64,000 nt of DNA from Lachnospiraceae bacterium (GTDB lineage Bacteria > Bacillota > Clostridia > Lachnospirales > Lachnospiraceae). The notes beneath the pieces were generated by a model that worked only from the letters and a program-made list of their open reading frames with translations, was not told the origin of the DNA and did no database searches. The DNA is taken from positions 72,136 through 136,135 of the forward strand of contig JAEDCQ010000003.1 in assembly GCA_016294075.1 (NCBI GenBank), read 5' to 3'. Positions 25,668-35,327 of the stretch are shown here, one piece after another; position 1 is the first letter of the stretch; every line of letters begins with the position of its first letter. The translations under genes and the position numbers were made by a program.

Positions 25668-28600
25668 TTAAATATATTCCCGTATTCCTCTTAGGAATAT
25701 TTTCGCTGTGTTATATAGCTGTGTTGTCGCAACTGTTTCATTACTATTATCGACATTCTGTTCGGAAAATGTTAGAAGGTTCCATTCTTTTCTTCCCTGT
25801 GAATGAGCATTTACATAATGGGTTTCACCTATCTCAAATCCCTCTTTTTGCAGATTATCCAGAATCCGTTCTCCTGCTGCCGCCAGTCTTTCTTTTCCTG
25901 CTTCACTGTCAGCCGCAAAAAAGCTATCAATCCGGTTTTCACTAAGCTTAAATTTCACACCTGCTTTTCCGATTGCCTTAATATCCATTGTAATGGACAC
26001 AGTCCCCTTCTGTTTGTCATCACGCATTAGAGTCAGGTTTACGGATGTCATTTCACCGTCAATTTCCATTGGAATTTCATATTTTTCCGCTTTACGCAAC
26101 GTATTCATTACAGAAAGCTGTTTATAATTCATATACATGCTCTTAACCTCATCCGAAGAATACGGAAGCTCAGATACTGCTTTTTGAAAGGTCTCGCTTA
26201 TGCAATTCTCCCATCTTTCCATGGCTTCCTGCGCCGCTTCATAACCGGTAAAGTTCTTTATTATATTGTTTGACGTATCCGTAATCGATGCCTGCTGACG
26301 GACCTGTGGATTCTGTAAATCCAATTTTTCTGCCGTCTCTTTTGCCGTTCTTGCAAGCTGTCCTCTTCCGGTAAGCAGCGACTTTAAAGCCAACAGATTC
26401 TCTGCCGTAAATTCTATTCCATACTGCTTTATTGTATTTAAGATATTCCCGTCTGTTTCTGCAACCTGCTTAAAATACTGCCTCTGTTCCTTTGAAAGTT
26501 CCTCTGTCAGCTCTTCCCGCATCGATTTTATGTTTTCCTGACTAAAACCATCCCGAAGCTCTTCCAAGGTTGTCTGCTCATTTACGGACATCTTCACCAG
26601 AGCATCCGCGGATATATCCCTGTAAACAGCATGTGCTGTCCGCGCTTCTCTGACACCTCTTTCTATCTGCCCTGAAATAGACTTTCCTTTTTCAATTTTT
26701 TCCTCTAAAACTCCGAAAGAATCATCCACACTGTAGTCCATATGCCCGACCTTTTTATTCCGGACTGCTGTCAACAGATTTCCCAATGTAAGATTACTTC
26801 CCTGTGATAACAGACTTCCGATTGCTGCTCCATCCGTTTTTTCAATCTGACGGAATAAACGGTAAACCCCAATGTATGCTTCTCTTTCCCCTTCTGTTAT
26901 CTGCCTGTTTTTCTCTAATTCGTACAGATAGCGGGAATATTTTGTCAACTCCTCTCCCGGTGTATCATCCATACTCTTTAAATATCCCTCTAACTCATTC
27001 AGTTCCATGTTAAGCGGATTAATACCATCCCGAATTAATGACAGGGTTTTCTGCGGAGTCATGCCCTTAATAATATCCTCTACCTGTAGGTATGCGTCCT
27101 TTACCTTATTTACCGCTTCCTCATTAATCTCCATGCTGTTGTAACCTAAGATGCGGACTGCTTTTCTATTATCCTCAGTCAGCTTAAGTCCCATATCCCG
27201 CAGAATATCATCCGTATTACGAAACGCTTTTTTAATGGAATCTCCCATATCCGCTCTTGGTGCAGTCATCAACGCCTCATATGAAGCACCTGCTTTATCA
27301 TACTCTGCACGAAGCCGGCTACCCTGCTCATAAACTACCGATAAGGAAACGGATTTTTCATATGTAATCCTTCCGATTACCGCAGCCGGCATAGACGGCA
27401 GCTCCTGCAGCGTATTCCGTGTGCGGATAAATAAATCTGCTTTGGCAGAAATTTCATCTGAATTTGCATTTCCGAAAAACTGTGCCGCAAGCTTTTGTTC
27501 CTGTTGCTTCAGCAAATCAACTAACTCAGATAACGGTGCTGTATCAATTGCATAATCCGATTTTAAAAGACGGATATTTGCATCTATCGTCATCCTAAGC
27601 TGTACTTCTGCAAGCTGTCTTGATGCTGTCACATATTTTTCCTGTGTATTATCGACAGCCGTATTTGTAGAAATAGAGCCGGCATTCAACTGCTTCTGTG
27701 TTTCATACAAAGCATATAAGGTCACATTCTCCCCACGATTAACCGTTTCTTTTACGGCATCCTCCGTAACAGCCCTTACTTCCTCTGAATAACGTATAGC
27801 TTTTTGATAAATCGTTTCCGTAGCATCCGTCAGATTCCCTTCCGATGCACCCCTTCCTTTTAAAAGGGAATTGACTGCCGCTGAAATTACCGTTGTTTTA
27901 TCAAGCGGAATAGATACCGCTTCTATCTCTCCCAATGTCGTCATTGACTCTTCCGTGACAGGAATGCCTTTCTCTACCAGCCATTTTGCTGCATTTAATG
28001 AATCTTCCATTGTCTGACCGGGGAGATTCATTTTGCGGATGGCACTCTCTAACTGCAGATTTATTGCATTCCAATCAATGTTATCCGCTTTCTTTGCAAA
28101 GTATCCCGGCAGTTCCTGTGCATAATAACCCCTTGACTGCCTGTTTCCATCCCCAAGCGCACTAAAACCGGCACGGTATATATTTTCCACCGTGGGCTCC
28201 AGATAATTCTCTACCATATACTTCTTGCTTGCTTCGTCAAAATGCTTCACACTAAAAGCTTTATCCAGCGAATCTTTAATCGACGTTACATTTTCTTCAT
28301 TTACAGGAAGATTAGCATTTTTAAGTGCCTGTTCAATTTCTTTTGCAAGCCCCGGATCACCAACAATCTCTTTCAGCTGCTCCGGTTTCAGGTCATCGTT
28401 ATAGCCTTCGATTACCTGCCCGCTTTTTGCCATTTCCGCCTTAATATGGTCCACGATTGTAACAACCTGTTCCGGATTTAATTTGGAGGGGTCAAAACCC
28501 TCCTCCATCATTTTATTGAAATCCTCTGTAGACAAAATATTAGACATTACTGTCATATAGTCCCTCTGCACACTGATATCCGGCTGTGCATCAAAACTTT

Positions 28601-28781
28601 GCATAACATCCTTTGCGGATCTTCCATGATCCCCATAAGCGTTGTTATCCATAACGGTTCCAGAAATGTCTAATGCATATGCACCTCTCTCCTGTCCTTT
28701 ATAAAAGAAAGGTGTTTCCTGTGAAGTTAGCATTTTGTCCACACCCGGATTCTGATTCCATGTTTCAAATGTAATTTTCAT
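25668..28781 (-). CDS. Large DUF6240-type flagella-associated protein
   Basis: 1037 residues, no signal peptide or membrane helix. It is mostly helical, with repeated charged helices of about 60-80 residues each introduced by motifs such as GFDPSKLNPEQVVTIVDHIK, GIPVTEESMTTLGEIEAV and DGINPLNMELNELEGYLKS. The family (I believe DUF6240) is found beside flagellar genes in Lachnospiraceae. The C-terminal domain (about 920-1030) carries beta-type sequence (LTLMRDDKQKGTVSITMDIK and KFKLSENRIDSFFAAD) and resembles the C-terminal domain of hook-length control proteins such as FliK. Role in filament or hook assembly is inference. Confidence 0.65.
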   Translation of the reverse strand: MKITFETWNQNPGVDKMLTSQETPFFYKGQERGAYALDISGTVMDNNAYGDHGRSAKDVMQSFDAQPDISVQRDYMTVMSNILSTEDFNKMMEEGFDPSKLNPEQVVTIVDHIKAEMAKSGQVIEGYNDDLKPEQLKEIVGDPGLAKEIEQALKNANLPVNEENVTSIKDSLDKAFSVKHFDEASKKYMVENYLEPTVENIYRAGFSALGDGNRQSRGYYAQELPGYFAKKADNIDWNAINLQLESAIRKMNLPGQTMEDSLNAAKWLVEKGIPVTEESMTTLGEIEAVSIPLDKTTVISAAVNSLLKGRGASEGNLTDATETIYQKAIRYSEEVRAVTEDAVKETVNRGENVTLYALYETQKQLNAGSISTNTAVDNTQEKYVTASRQLAEVQLRMTIDANIRLLKSDYAIDTAPLSELVDLLKQQEQKLAAQFFGNANSDEISAKADLFIRTRNTLQELPSMPAAVIGRITYEKSVSLSVVYEQGSRLRAEYDKAGASYEALMTAPRADMGDSIKKAFRNTDDILRDMGLKLTEDNRKAVRILGYNSMEINEEAVNKVKDAYLQVEDIIKGMTPQKTLSLIRDGINPLNMELNELEGYLKSMDDTPGEELTKYSRYLYELEKNRQITEGEREAYIGVYRLFRQIEKTDGAAIGSLLSQGSNLTLGNLLTAVRNKKVGHMDYSVDDSFGVLEEKIEKGKSISGQIERGVREARTAHAVYRDISADALVKMSVNEQTTLEELRDGFSQENIKSMREELTEELSKEQRQYFKQVAETDGNILNTIKQYGIEFTAENLLALKSLLTGRGQLARTAKETAEKLDLQNPQVRQQASITDTSNNIIKNFTGYEAAQEAMERWENCISETFQKAVSELPYSSDEVKSMYMNYKQLSVMNTLRKAEKYEIPMEIDGEMTSVNLTLMRDDKQKGTVSITMDIKAIGKAGVKFKLSENRIDSFFAADSEAGKERLAAAGERILDNLQKEGFEIGETHYVNAHSQGRKEWNLLTFSEQNVDNSNETVATTQLYNTAKIFLRGIREYI

Positions 28782-28844
28782 ATTCAGTCTCCACGTGTCA
28801 TATAAACAACGGAGGCTGCGTTTTGCGAGCCATCCTTATGTCCA

Positions 28845-28882
28845 AAAAGGTGAATGGAAACAATTCCATTCACCTTTTATTT
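28845..28882 (-). terminator. Terminator-like hairpin after glgB
   Basis: Minus strand AAAGGTGAATGGAA and TTCCATTCACCTTT form a 14-bp stem around a short loop (about 28849-28880), followed by TTTTTGG. It would end glgB transcription. If the putative sigma-D promoter upstream is real it would sit at the 5' end of the flagellar transcript instead. Confidence 0.7.
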
Positions 28883-28912
28883 CGGTAAAAAAACTATTTT
28901 TCTTAACCTCAC
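28882..28912 (-). promoter_or_regulatory. Possible sigma-D (FliA-type) promoter of the flagellar island
   Basis: On the minus strand TAAG is followed, after 16 nt of A/T-rich sequence, by CCGAAAT, close to the sigma-D consensus TAAA-N14/16-CCGATAT with one mismatch in each box. It lies about 100 bp upstream of the 1037-residue protein gene. The A/T richness makes chance occurrence possible. Confidence 0.35.
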
Positions 28913-28921
28913 ATTATTCTG

Positions 28922-30829
28922 TTAGATTTCAAATACAGCAGATGCAAACGGAGGTAAATTAAACTTAATTCGGTACGGTAAATTATCGCATTCATCCTTA
29001 ACCGGTATAATTTCTTTTGGAATCACATTACCGTTTCCGCCGAATTTTACGTCGTCACTGTTTAATATTAATTTGCATTTCTTTCTTCCCGGCACGCCTA
29101 CTTCAAAGTTCTCCCTGGCAATAGGCGTCATGTTCATAACAAACAACAGCTTCTTTTTACCGTTTTTACTCTTACGGATAAAACTGTAGATACTTCTGTC
29201 ACAATCATCACAGTTTACCCATCTAAAGCCTGACCAATCATGATCCACCTCATACATTGCCGGATTTTTACGATATAGATTCAATAATTCTTTAACATAA
29301 TTCTGCATTCCTTTATTTAGAGGCTCCTGTAATAAAAACCAATCAAGTTCTCTTTCTTCGCTCCATTCACGTTCCTGTCCGAATTCCTGCCCCATAAACA
29401 AAAGCTTCTTACCGGCATGACCGAACATAAATGTATAACCGGTTCTTAAATTTGCATATTTATCTATCTGGTATCCGGGCATCTTGTTTACCATGGAGCA
29501 TTTCAGATGTACCACTTCATCATGAGATAACGGTAATATGTATTTCTCAGAATCGTTATAGCTCATCGCAAAAGTTAATGCATGATGATTATTTTTCTTA
29601 AATAATGGGTCTAACTTCATATATTCACAAAAATCATGCATCCAGCCCATATTCCATTTATAAGAAAATCCCAATCCATCAGCTTCCACATCACCGGTTA
29701 CCTTCGGCCATGCTGTGGATTCCTCTGCAATCGTCAGAACGCCGGGGAATGAGCCATGAATGACTGAGTTAAAATGCTTAAAGAATTCAATCGCATCAAG
29801 ATTTTGATTCCCGCCGTATTGATTCGGCAGCCATTGTCCGTCTTGTTTTCCGTAATCCAGATAAAGCATGGAAGCAACGGCATCTACACGCAATCCGTCA
29901 ACATGGAATTCCTTAATCCAAAACAGTGCATTCGCAATCAGGAAATTTTTAACCTCTGTTTTTCCATAATTAAAAATCTTTGTTCCCCAATCGGGATGTT
30001 CCCCTCTTCTCCTATCCGGATGCTCATAAAGACAGGTTCCGTCAAATTCAGCAAGACCATGCGCATCTCTGGGGAAATGTGCCGGTACCCAATCTAAAAT
30101 AACACCAATATTATTATTATGTAACTTATTTACAAGGTAAGCAAAGTCCTCCGGAGCACCATATCTTGAAGTAGGAGCGTAATAGCCTGTTACCTGATAC
30201 CCCCATGAACCATCAAAAGGATGCTCTGCAATTCCCATTAATTCTACATGGGTATATTTCATTTCTTTTAAATATTCCACAATGCGGTCTGCAAATTCAC
30301 GGTAAGAATAAAATCCTTCTGTTCCGTCCGGATGCTTCATCCAGGAGCCAATGTGACATTCATAAATAGATATCGGCTCTTCAGTCCAGTCCTTTTTATC
30401 CCTGGAGAATACCCACTTATCATCCGACCACTTAATTCCTGAAAGGTCCGTTGTTCTGGATGCGGTTCCCGGTCTGTATTCCGCCCAATTCCCAAATGGA
30501 TCGGACTTATAAAGCTTTCTGCCGTCCGGCGTCTCAATTAAAAATTTGTATAACTCGCCGGTCTTTACTCCCGGAATAAAAGTGCTGTATATTCCACCCG
30601 GACCCAGTTTTTCCAGCGGATGCGCTGTCTCATCCCAATTGTTGAATGTTCCGATAACATGAACAGCCTTTGCATTCGGTGCCCATACAGCAAAGTACAT
30701 ACCTTTTTTACCATTTTCTTCTGAAACATGGGCACCTAATTTTTTATATATATCATAATGTGTCCCTTGTGCAAATAAGTATTGATCCGCTTCTGAAATA
30801 AAAACCTTCTCTACCCTTTTATTTGCCAT
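28922..30829 (-). CDS. glgB: 1,4-alpha-glucan branching enzyme
   Basis: 635 residues. GH13 enzyme that makes alpha-1,6 branches in glycogen. N-terminal carbohydrate-binding domain (about 20-125) with VWAPNAKAVHVIG; catalytic barrel with VDAVASML (nucleophile Asp), TIAEESTAWP (acid Glu) and LPLSHDEVVH (third Asp); C-terminal beta domain. Start ATG 30829 after AGGAAA is preferred to GTG 30841. It is 19 bp downstream of the large TPR/AAA-like gene and probably in its transcript. No other glycogen genes are nearby. Confidence 0.94.
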   Translation of the reverse strand: MANKRVEKVFISEADQYLFAQGTHYDIYKKLGAHVSEENGKKGMYFAVWAPNAKAVHVIGTFNNWDETAHPLEKLGPGGIYSTFIPGVKTGELYKFLIETPDGRKLYKSDPFGNWAEYRPGTASRTTDLSGIKWSDDKWVFSRDKKDWTEEPISIYECHIGSWMKHPDGTEGFYSYREFADRIVEYLKEMKYTHVELMGIAEHPFDGSWGYQVTGYYAPTSRYGAPEDFAYLVNKLHNNNIGVILDWVPAHFPRDAHGLAEFDGTCLYEHPDRRRGEHPDWGTKIFNYGKTEVKNFLIANALFWIKEFHVDGLRVDAVASMLYLDYGKQDGQWLPNQYGGNQNLDAIEFFKHFNSVIHGSFPGVLTIAEESTAWPKVTGDVEADGLGFSYKWNMGWMHDFCEYMKLDPLFKKNNHHALTFAMSYNDSEKYILPLSHDEVVHLKCSMVNKMPGYQIDKYANLRTGYTFMFGHAGKKLLFMGQEFGQEREWSEERELDWFLLQEPLNKGMQNYVKELLNLYRKNPAMYEVDHDWSGFRWVNCDDCDRSIYSFIRKSKNGKKKLLFVMNMTPIARENFEVGVPGRKKCKLILNSDDVKFGGNGNVIPKEIIPVKDECDNLPYRIKFNLPPFASAVFEI

Positions 30830-30848
30830 TTTCCTGCTCACCCCGCCT

Positions 30849-33473
30849 TTATTCTAAAAAATCCCGTTCTCGTAAGATAATCATGTCATCATCATCATAA
30901 CGCCTTGCAAACAGTACATCTGCGAAATGACGAAGATTTTTACGATTTGCATGTTCAATTGCTTCATCTACAATATCACGGACATCCGCCACAGTTACAA
31001 TATGATCAGCGGTCTGCATCTCATCAATTTTTGTATGCAGGGCCAGAACGCCCATCTCATCAATAGAATATTCCAGATATCGGGCATATTTCTTACCATA
31101 GGCAACCAATGCATCATCCCCTAATTCCTCTACCTCGATATGAACATTAAATATATCCTTCATACCGGAAAAATATTCCATCATTTTATGTCTGGCTTTC
31201 TTTGTATCCTGCAGCACTACGACAATTCCCGTTTTTTCCTGATTTAAAGCTTTCAATAAATCCTTCGTCGTCTGTGCTTCCATGGCTGCTGCCTTTTCAA
31301 TGATCAGAGCCCCGTTTGCCAGTCTGGATACCATAGCCTCAATATCACGGTTGTTCAGGGAATGACCTGTTACCTTTGCAACCTTACCGGAAAAATTCCT
31401 ATCTGTCATCTGTACTTCACGCACAACACTTTTCGCTAATTCCACTGCTTCTTCCGGAGTTTCTCCGGTTACGAATACATTTCCCGTATACGCAGCCAGA
31501 CTGATTTGATCCAAAGACTTCATTAAACGGACCCTTGCTCCTTTTGTCTGTACAAACGGAGCAAACAGACTGATTTCTTCTTCCGTCATATTGCGGACAG
31601 GCTCTTCATATCGTTCACTCTCAGACGAATCGTGCCTTGCAAATTCTTCTTCAAGCTCTATTTCTTCCTCTTTCTGTGCCTTTTCCGCACCTTGGGAATT
31701 TTCCGTCAAAGCCTCCGTATTATCTGTTATTTCGGATTCTTCAATCTCCTCAATTTCTTCAATTTCCTCAAACTCTTCTTCGGATTCCGCAGTCTTTAGA
31801 ATATCTTCCGTTTCCTCTTCTTCAGGAAGCTCCTCTAAAACTTCAATTTCTTCTTCCTTCGGAAGCTCCTCACTTTTTTCCAGCTTCTCTAAAATGCCGT
31901 CACGAACCTTTTCCTCAAATTCCGTGAACATTGTACCGGTCTGCTGAAGTAAACGCTGCTGTGTTTTCCGTTTACGCTTCTCTTCATTCTCTTTTTTGGT
32001 TTTCTCCCATTCCGCGAGAATATCCTCCAGATTTAATTGTCCTGTAATCTGTTTTTCAACAGGCTCTCCTTCCGGAACAACAAGACTGATTTGTCCGTCA
32101 TATTCCTGTGAAAGTAAATGTCCCATCTTATCAGGCGGACTTACCTGTGATAAATCAGGATTAGACATCCTGCCCTTCATTACCTCCCGAATGGAAGGGC
32201 GCTCTTCTCGAATTGCATTCTCAACAGCCTCCTCAACCTGCTCCCGTATTATACTGGAAATCGGTTCCTTTGCTGCTTCAACGAGACGAATTGCTGCCGT
32301 ATCGGATAAATCTCCGGAATGCAGACGTTCTCCTTTAGAATCAGCATCCGGTTTTTCTTCTGTTTCTATTTCCGGTTCCTTTGCAACGACTTTTCCATCT
32401 TCTATAATCAGCTCCTGCAGACAGTCTGTATCCTGCATCATCGGAGCCATAATGGCTTCTGTAATACTTCCCGGCACATAATCTGCGATATGTTCATCCG
32501 CTTCCTCTGGGATATTTAATTCTTCCTCCGGAAGAACCTCTACCTGCATATCAACCGGTCCCGTAACTTCAATCATACCGGTATCCATCTGCTTCACAAT
32601 TTCTTCAATGTCCGTTTCTCCCTGTATTTCTTCCGGCTGCTGCACCGGCGCAGGCTCTTCTTCCTCCTCGCTGTATAACGGAGAAAATGCATTATCGGCA
32701 ACTAAAACCTCTTTCATGCTCTCCGCCAGCTCTTTTTGAAGATTAATTGTATTATATTTGCTGACATCAACTGTTTTGACTTGTATTTCCTGTTCTTTTG
32801 ACACAGCATCCGAACCATCAAAAACTTTCGTCTGCTGTTCATACTGCTCCTTCTCTTTATTTGGGAGCATTCGCTTGTATAAGGTCTCCTGTTCCTCTGT
32901 CAACGGCTGATGAAGCATTTTCAGCTCCATGGCTTTTTTAATATATTTTCCTTCCCTGAACCACAAAATCAGTTCATCACATTCTTCCACACATTTTGTT
33001 CCCAAACCGATTCTATGATATAAATATGCCAGCTCGTAGCCCCATTTTTCACGGTAATCCCGTTTCTTTAACTCCTCAAGAACCGCAATACGCTCCTCTA
33101 AGCTTACATCCTGTGCTTCATAAATCTTATATTGGAGAACGAATTTACCGTTGTCTGTCGGTGCAAGTTGTACAAATTCCTTATAATATTCAATTGCGCC
33201 CAAAACATCATCTGTCTTGATACACAGTTCACAAAGGGAATACAAAATTGTTCTTCCTCCCGGATACTTCTCATATGCCTGGAGCAATAAGTCTTTTGCT
33301 TCCTTATATCGACGGTTAATCTTATACAAATCACTGATTGTACAAAGCATGGATACACTTCTGACACGGCTCCAATCTATAGTATCCGCAATTTCAACCG
33401 CTTTCGTAAACTCTCTCTCTTTAATTAATGACTTAATTTCTTCTGAACGCAGCTTATATTCGTACTTATCCAA
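30849..33473 (-). CDS. Large acidic protein with TPR-like N-terminus and AAA-like C-terminus
   Basis: 874 residues from the preferred start, no signal peptide. Residues about 1-190 are tetratricopeptide-like repeats (KYPGGRTILYSLCELCIKTD, LQYKIYEAQDVSLEERIAVL). About 200-650 is a low-complexity, Glu-rich and probably disordered linker. The last 230 residues (from about 640, EEISLFAPFVQTKGARVRLM) look like an AAA-type fold with NVFVTGETPEEAVELAKSVV in place of a canonical Walker A (no GKT) and GALIIEKAAAM in the Walker B position. I do not know a function. TTG at 33473 is favoured by the GAGGTGG site; GTG 33482 lies inside it. Confidence 0.7.
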   Translation of the reverse strand: MDKYEYKLRSEEIKSLIKEREFTKAVEIADTIDWSRVRSVSMLCTISDLYKINRRYKEAKDLLLQAYEKYPGGRTILYSLCELCIKTDDVLGAIEYYKEFVQLAPTDNGKFVLQYKIYEAQDVSLEERIAVLEELKKRDYREKWGYELAYLYHRIGLGTKCVEECDELILWFREGKYIKKAMELKMLHQPLTEEQETLYKRMLPNKEKEQYEQQTKVFDGSDAVSKEQEIQVKTVDVSKYNTINLQKELAESMKEVLVADNAFSPLYSEEEEEPAPVQQPEEIQGETDIEEIVKQMDTGMIEVTGPVDMQVEVLPEEELNIPEEADEHIADYVPGSITEAIMAPMMQDTDCLQELIIEDGKVVAKEPEIETEEKPDADSKGERLHSGDLSDTAAIRLVEAAKEPISSIIREQVEEAVENAIREERPSIREVMKGRMSNPDLSQVSPPDKMGHLLSQEYDGQISLVVPEGEPVEKQITGQLNLEDILAEWEKTKKENEEKRKRKTQQRLLQQTGTMFTEFEEKVRDGILEKLEKSEELPKEEEIEVLEELPEEEETEDILKTAESEEEFEEIEEIEEIEESEITDNTEALTENSQGAEKAQKEEEIELEEEFARHDSSESERYEEPVRNMTEEEISLFAPFVQTKGARVRLMKSLDQISLAAYTGNVFVTGETPEEAVELAKSVVREVQMTDRNFSGKVAKVTGHSLNNRDIEAMVSRLANGALIIEKAAAMEAQTTKDLLKALNQEKTGIVVVLQDTKKARHKMMEYFSGMKDIFNVHIEVEELGDDALVAYGKKYARYLEYSIDEMGVLALHTKIDEMQTADHIVTVADVRDIVDEAIEHANRKNLRHFADVLFARRYDDDDMIILRERDFLE

Positions 33474-33637
33474 GGTGTCCACCTCTTTTAAAATATTTCC
33501 TCTGAGACGTTTGTCTGTTCTTTTAAATTATGTATACACACAATTACCCACTTTTGCTATCAGTTTATCATAGGAAATATGAAAATACAAGAAAAAGGGC
33601 TAGGAAAATCAAGGAAATACTAGATATTGTATGAGAA

Positions 33638-33988
33638 TTATCCCCTTACCTTTTTCAAAATTTCAATTACTTCGTCCTTTTTAAGAACTTTGCCGTAAGA
33701 CACGACCTTTCCATCCACTACCAATGCCGGGGGGGTCATAACCCCGAAAGCCGCTATCTTTTCAAAATCTCTGACATGTTCAATTGTGATATCCATTCCC
33801 AATTCAGAAAGTGCCTTGATGACAGCTTCCTCCAGCTGATTGCACTTATCGCAACCGCCACCCAAAATTTTCACTCCCTGCTGCCCTTTTTCTGTTTCCG
33901 CCTGTTGCATTGCTTCCGGAGTGCAACTGCCTCCACAGCAGCAGGTTTCTTTTTCCGCTTTCTTTTTACCTAATCCAAATAATCCCAT
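33638..33988 (-). CDS. Thioredoxin-fold protein with redox CxxC
   Basis: 116 residues. C-terminal thioredoxin-like domain of the redox-active disulfide 2 type (about 38-115): GGGCDKCNQLEEAV with the active CxxC, TPPALVVDGKVV with cis-Pro. The N-terminus adds a Cys cluster, TCCCGGSC. Probably a cytosolic partner in thiol or metalloid handling, since it is the third gene of an ArsR-permease operon (18 bp after the permease). Confidence 0.85.
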   Translation of the reverse strand: MGLFGLGKKKAEKETCCCGGSCTPEAMQQAETEKGQQGVKILGGGCDKCNQLEEAVIKALSELGMDITIEHVRDFEKIAAFGVMTPPALVVDGKVVSYGKVLKKDEVIEILKKVRG

Positions 33989-34006
33989 TTCTTTCTTCCT
34001 CCCTGT

Positions 34007-35005
34007 CTAAATTATAAATATTTGAAATATATTAAATAAATATCCAACCACAATAATACCTATTGTACATATCGCTATAAAAGTACCTAACAGCTTCGAC
34101 TTTACCGCTTTTTTCAACATAATCATGGAAGGCAGACTGAGTGTCGTAACCGCCATCATAAAGCTGAGAATGGTTCCCAGGCTGGCTCCCTTTGATAACA
34201 AAGCCTCCGCAACGGGTATTGTACCAAAAATATCCGCATACATAGGAATACCCACCAATGTAGCAAGAACAACACCAAACGGATTGTGACTGCCAAGTAT
34301 CGTTTCAATCCATTTTTCAGGTATCCAATTATGAATCACCGCACCAATCGCAACTCCCAACAGAATATACGGAAAAACTTTTTTGAAAGTTGATACCATT
34401 TGTTCCTTTGCATAGGATAAGCGGTCTTTTTGTGAAATCGTCGGACTGTCAATATCAACGGCTTTCGCTTTTAAGATAAAATCCTCAACACACTTCTCCA
34501 TGTGCATTTTCTCAATCAGAGTACCACCTATTACAGCTATAAACAGACCTACAATTACATAAATTACCGCGACCTTTGTTCCGAAAATGCTCATCAAAAG
34601 CACAAGACTACCCAAGTCCACCATCGGCGATGAAATTAAAAAAGAAAATGTTACTCCTAACGGAAGTCCTGCACTTGTAAAACCGATAAAAAGAGGAATT
34701 GAGGAGCAGGAACAAAATGGTGTAACAGTTCCTAATAGTGCCGCTATACAATTAGCACCTATTCCATGAAATTTTCCCAATATCTTTTTACTTCTCTCCG
34801 GCGGGAAATAACTCTGTATATAAGAAATCAGATAAATCAATACACACAGCAGTATCGTAATTTTAATCACATCATAAATGAAAAACTGAATACTGCCGCC
34901 CAACTTTCCGGATAGATTAAATCCCATTCCTTCCAATCCATTTCCTATCAATTGATTCAGCCATTTCATACCAAGTATCTGATCCTCAATAAAATCCCAT
35001 ATCAT
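34007..35005 (-). CDS. DUF318/ArsP-type permease
   Basis: 332 residues, about eight membrane helices. VTPFCSCSSIPLFIGFTSAG near 100 carries the CSCSSIPLF motif of the YraQ/ArsP permease family, members of which export methylated or trivalent arsenicals or other metal/metalloid species. The first 4 bp overlap the regulator gene (ATGA-type overlap). With the ArsR protein and the redox protein it forms a three-gene response operon. Confidence 0.85.
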   Translation of the reverse strand: MIWDFIEDQILGMKWLNQLIGNGLEGMGFNLSGKLGGSIQFFIYDVIKITILLCVLIYLISYIQSYFPPERSKKILGKFHGIGANCIAALLGTVTPFCSCSSIPLFIGFTSAGLPLGVTFSFLISSPMVDLGSLVLLMSIFGTKVAVIYVIVGLFIAVIGGTLIEKMHMEKCVEDFILKAKAVDIDSPTISQKDRLSYAKEQMVSTFKKVFPYILLGVAIGAVIHNWIPEKWIETILGSHNPFGVVLATLVGIPMYADIFGTIPVAEALLSKGASLGTILSFMMAVTTLSLPSMIMLKKAVKSKLLGTFIAICTIGIIVVGYLFNIFQIFII

Positions 35006-35298
35006 AGACTATCGCCGCCTCCTTCTTTTACACAGGAAAGGTTTTCAATAAACTGTTTAAAGCCTTTGAGTGTTTCACAATTTAAAGAATAATGATGCCA
35101 TTTACTTTCTTTTCTGTCATTTATAAGTCCACAGTCGCACAAAATTTTCATGTGGTGGGATAGTGTCGGCTGTGTAATCTCAAAGGCTTCCAGCAATTTG
35201 CACCCACATTTCTCGCCATCCGATAACATTTGTATGATTTGCAGTCTGTTAGAATCTCCTAATGCTTTACAGATAGCAGCATACTTACTTAAATCCAT
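35002..35298 (-). CDS. ArsR/SmtB-family repressor
   Basis: 98 residues, winged helix: LGDSNRLQIIQMLSDGEK, then CGCKLLEAFEITQPTLSHHMKIL containing the recognition helix. The CxC in the EKCGCKLLE stretch sits in the position used by As(III)-sensing ArsR (ELCVCDL), so arsenite or a related thiophilic metalloid is a reasonable inducer. It probably represses its own operon through the inverted repeat at 35328-35380. Confidence 0.88.
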   Translation of the reverse strand: MDLSKYAAICKALGDSNRLQIIQMLSDGEKCGCKLLEAFEITQPTLSHHMKILCDCGLINDRKESKWHHYSLNCETLKGFKQFIENLSCVKEGGGDSL

Positions 35299-35327
35299 TA
35301 TTACTCTCCTTTAACCTTTTTCGTCAC

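Noticed and set aside
28790..28850. Possible cyclic-di-GMP (GEMM) riboswitch before the flagellar island, because CGCAAAACGCAGCCTCCG recalls parts of that motif
   Set aside because: The two-helix GEMM fold with its tetraloop and receptor cannot be built from the sequence; only a small hairpin fits.
31591..31947. Serine-rich plus-strand open frame
   Set aside because: Antisense shadow of the Glu-rich linker of the large acidic protein (GAA/GAG codons read as TTC/CTC-type in reverse).
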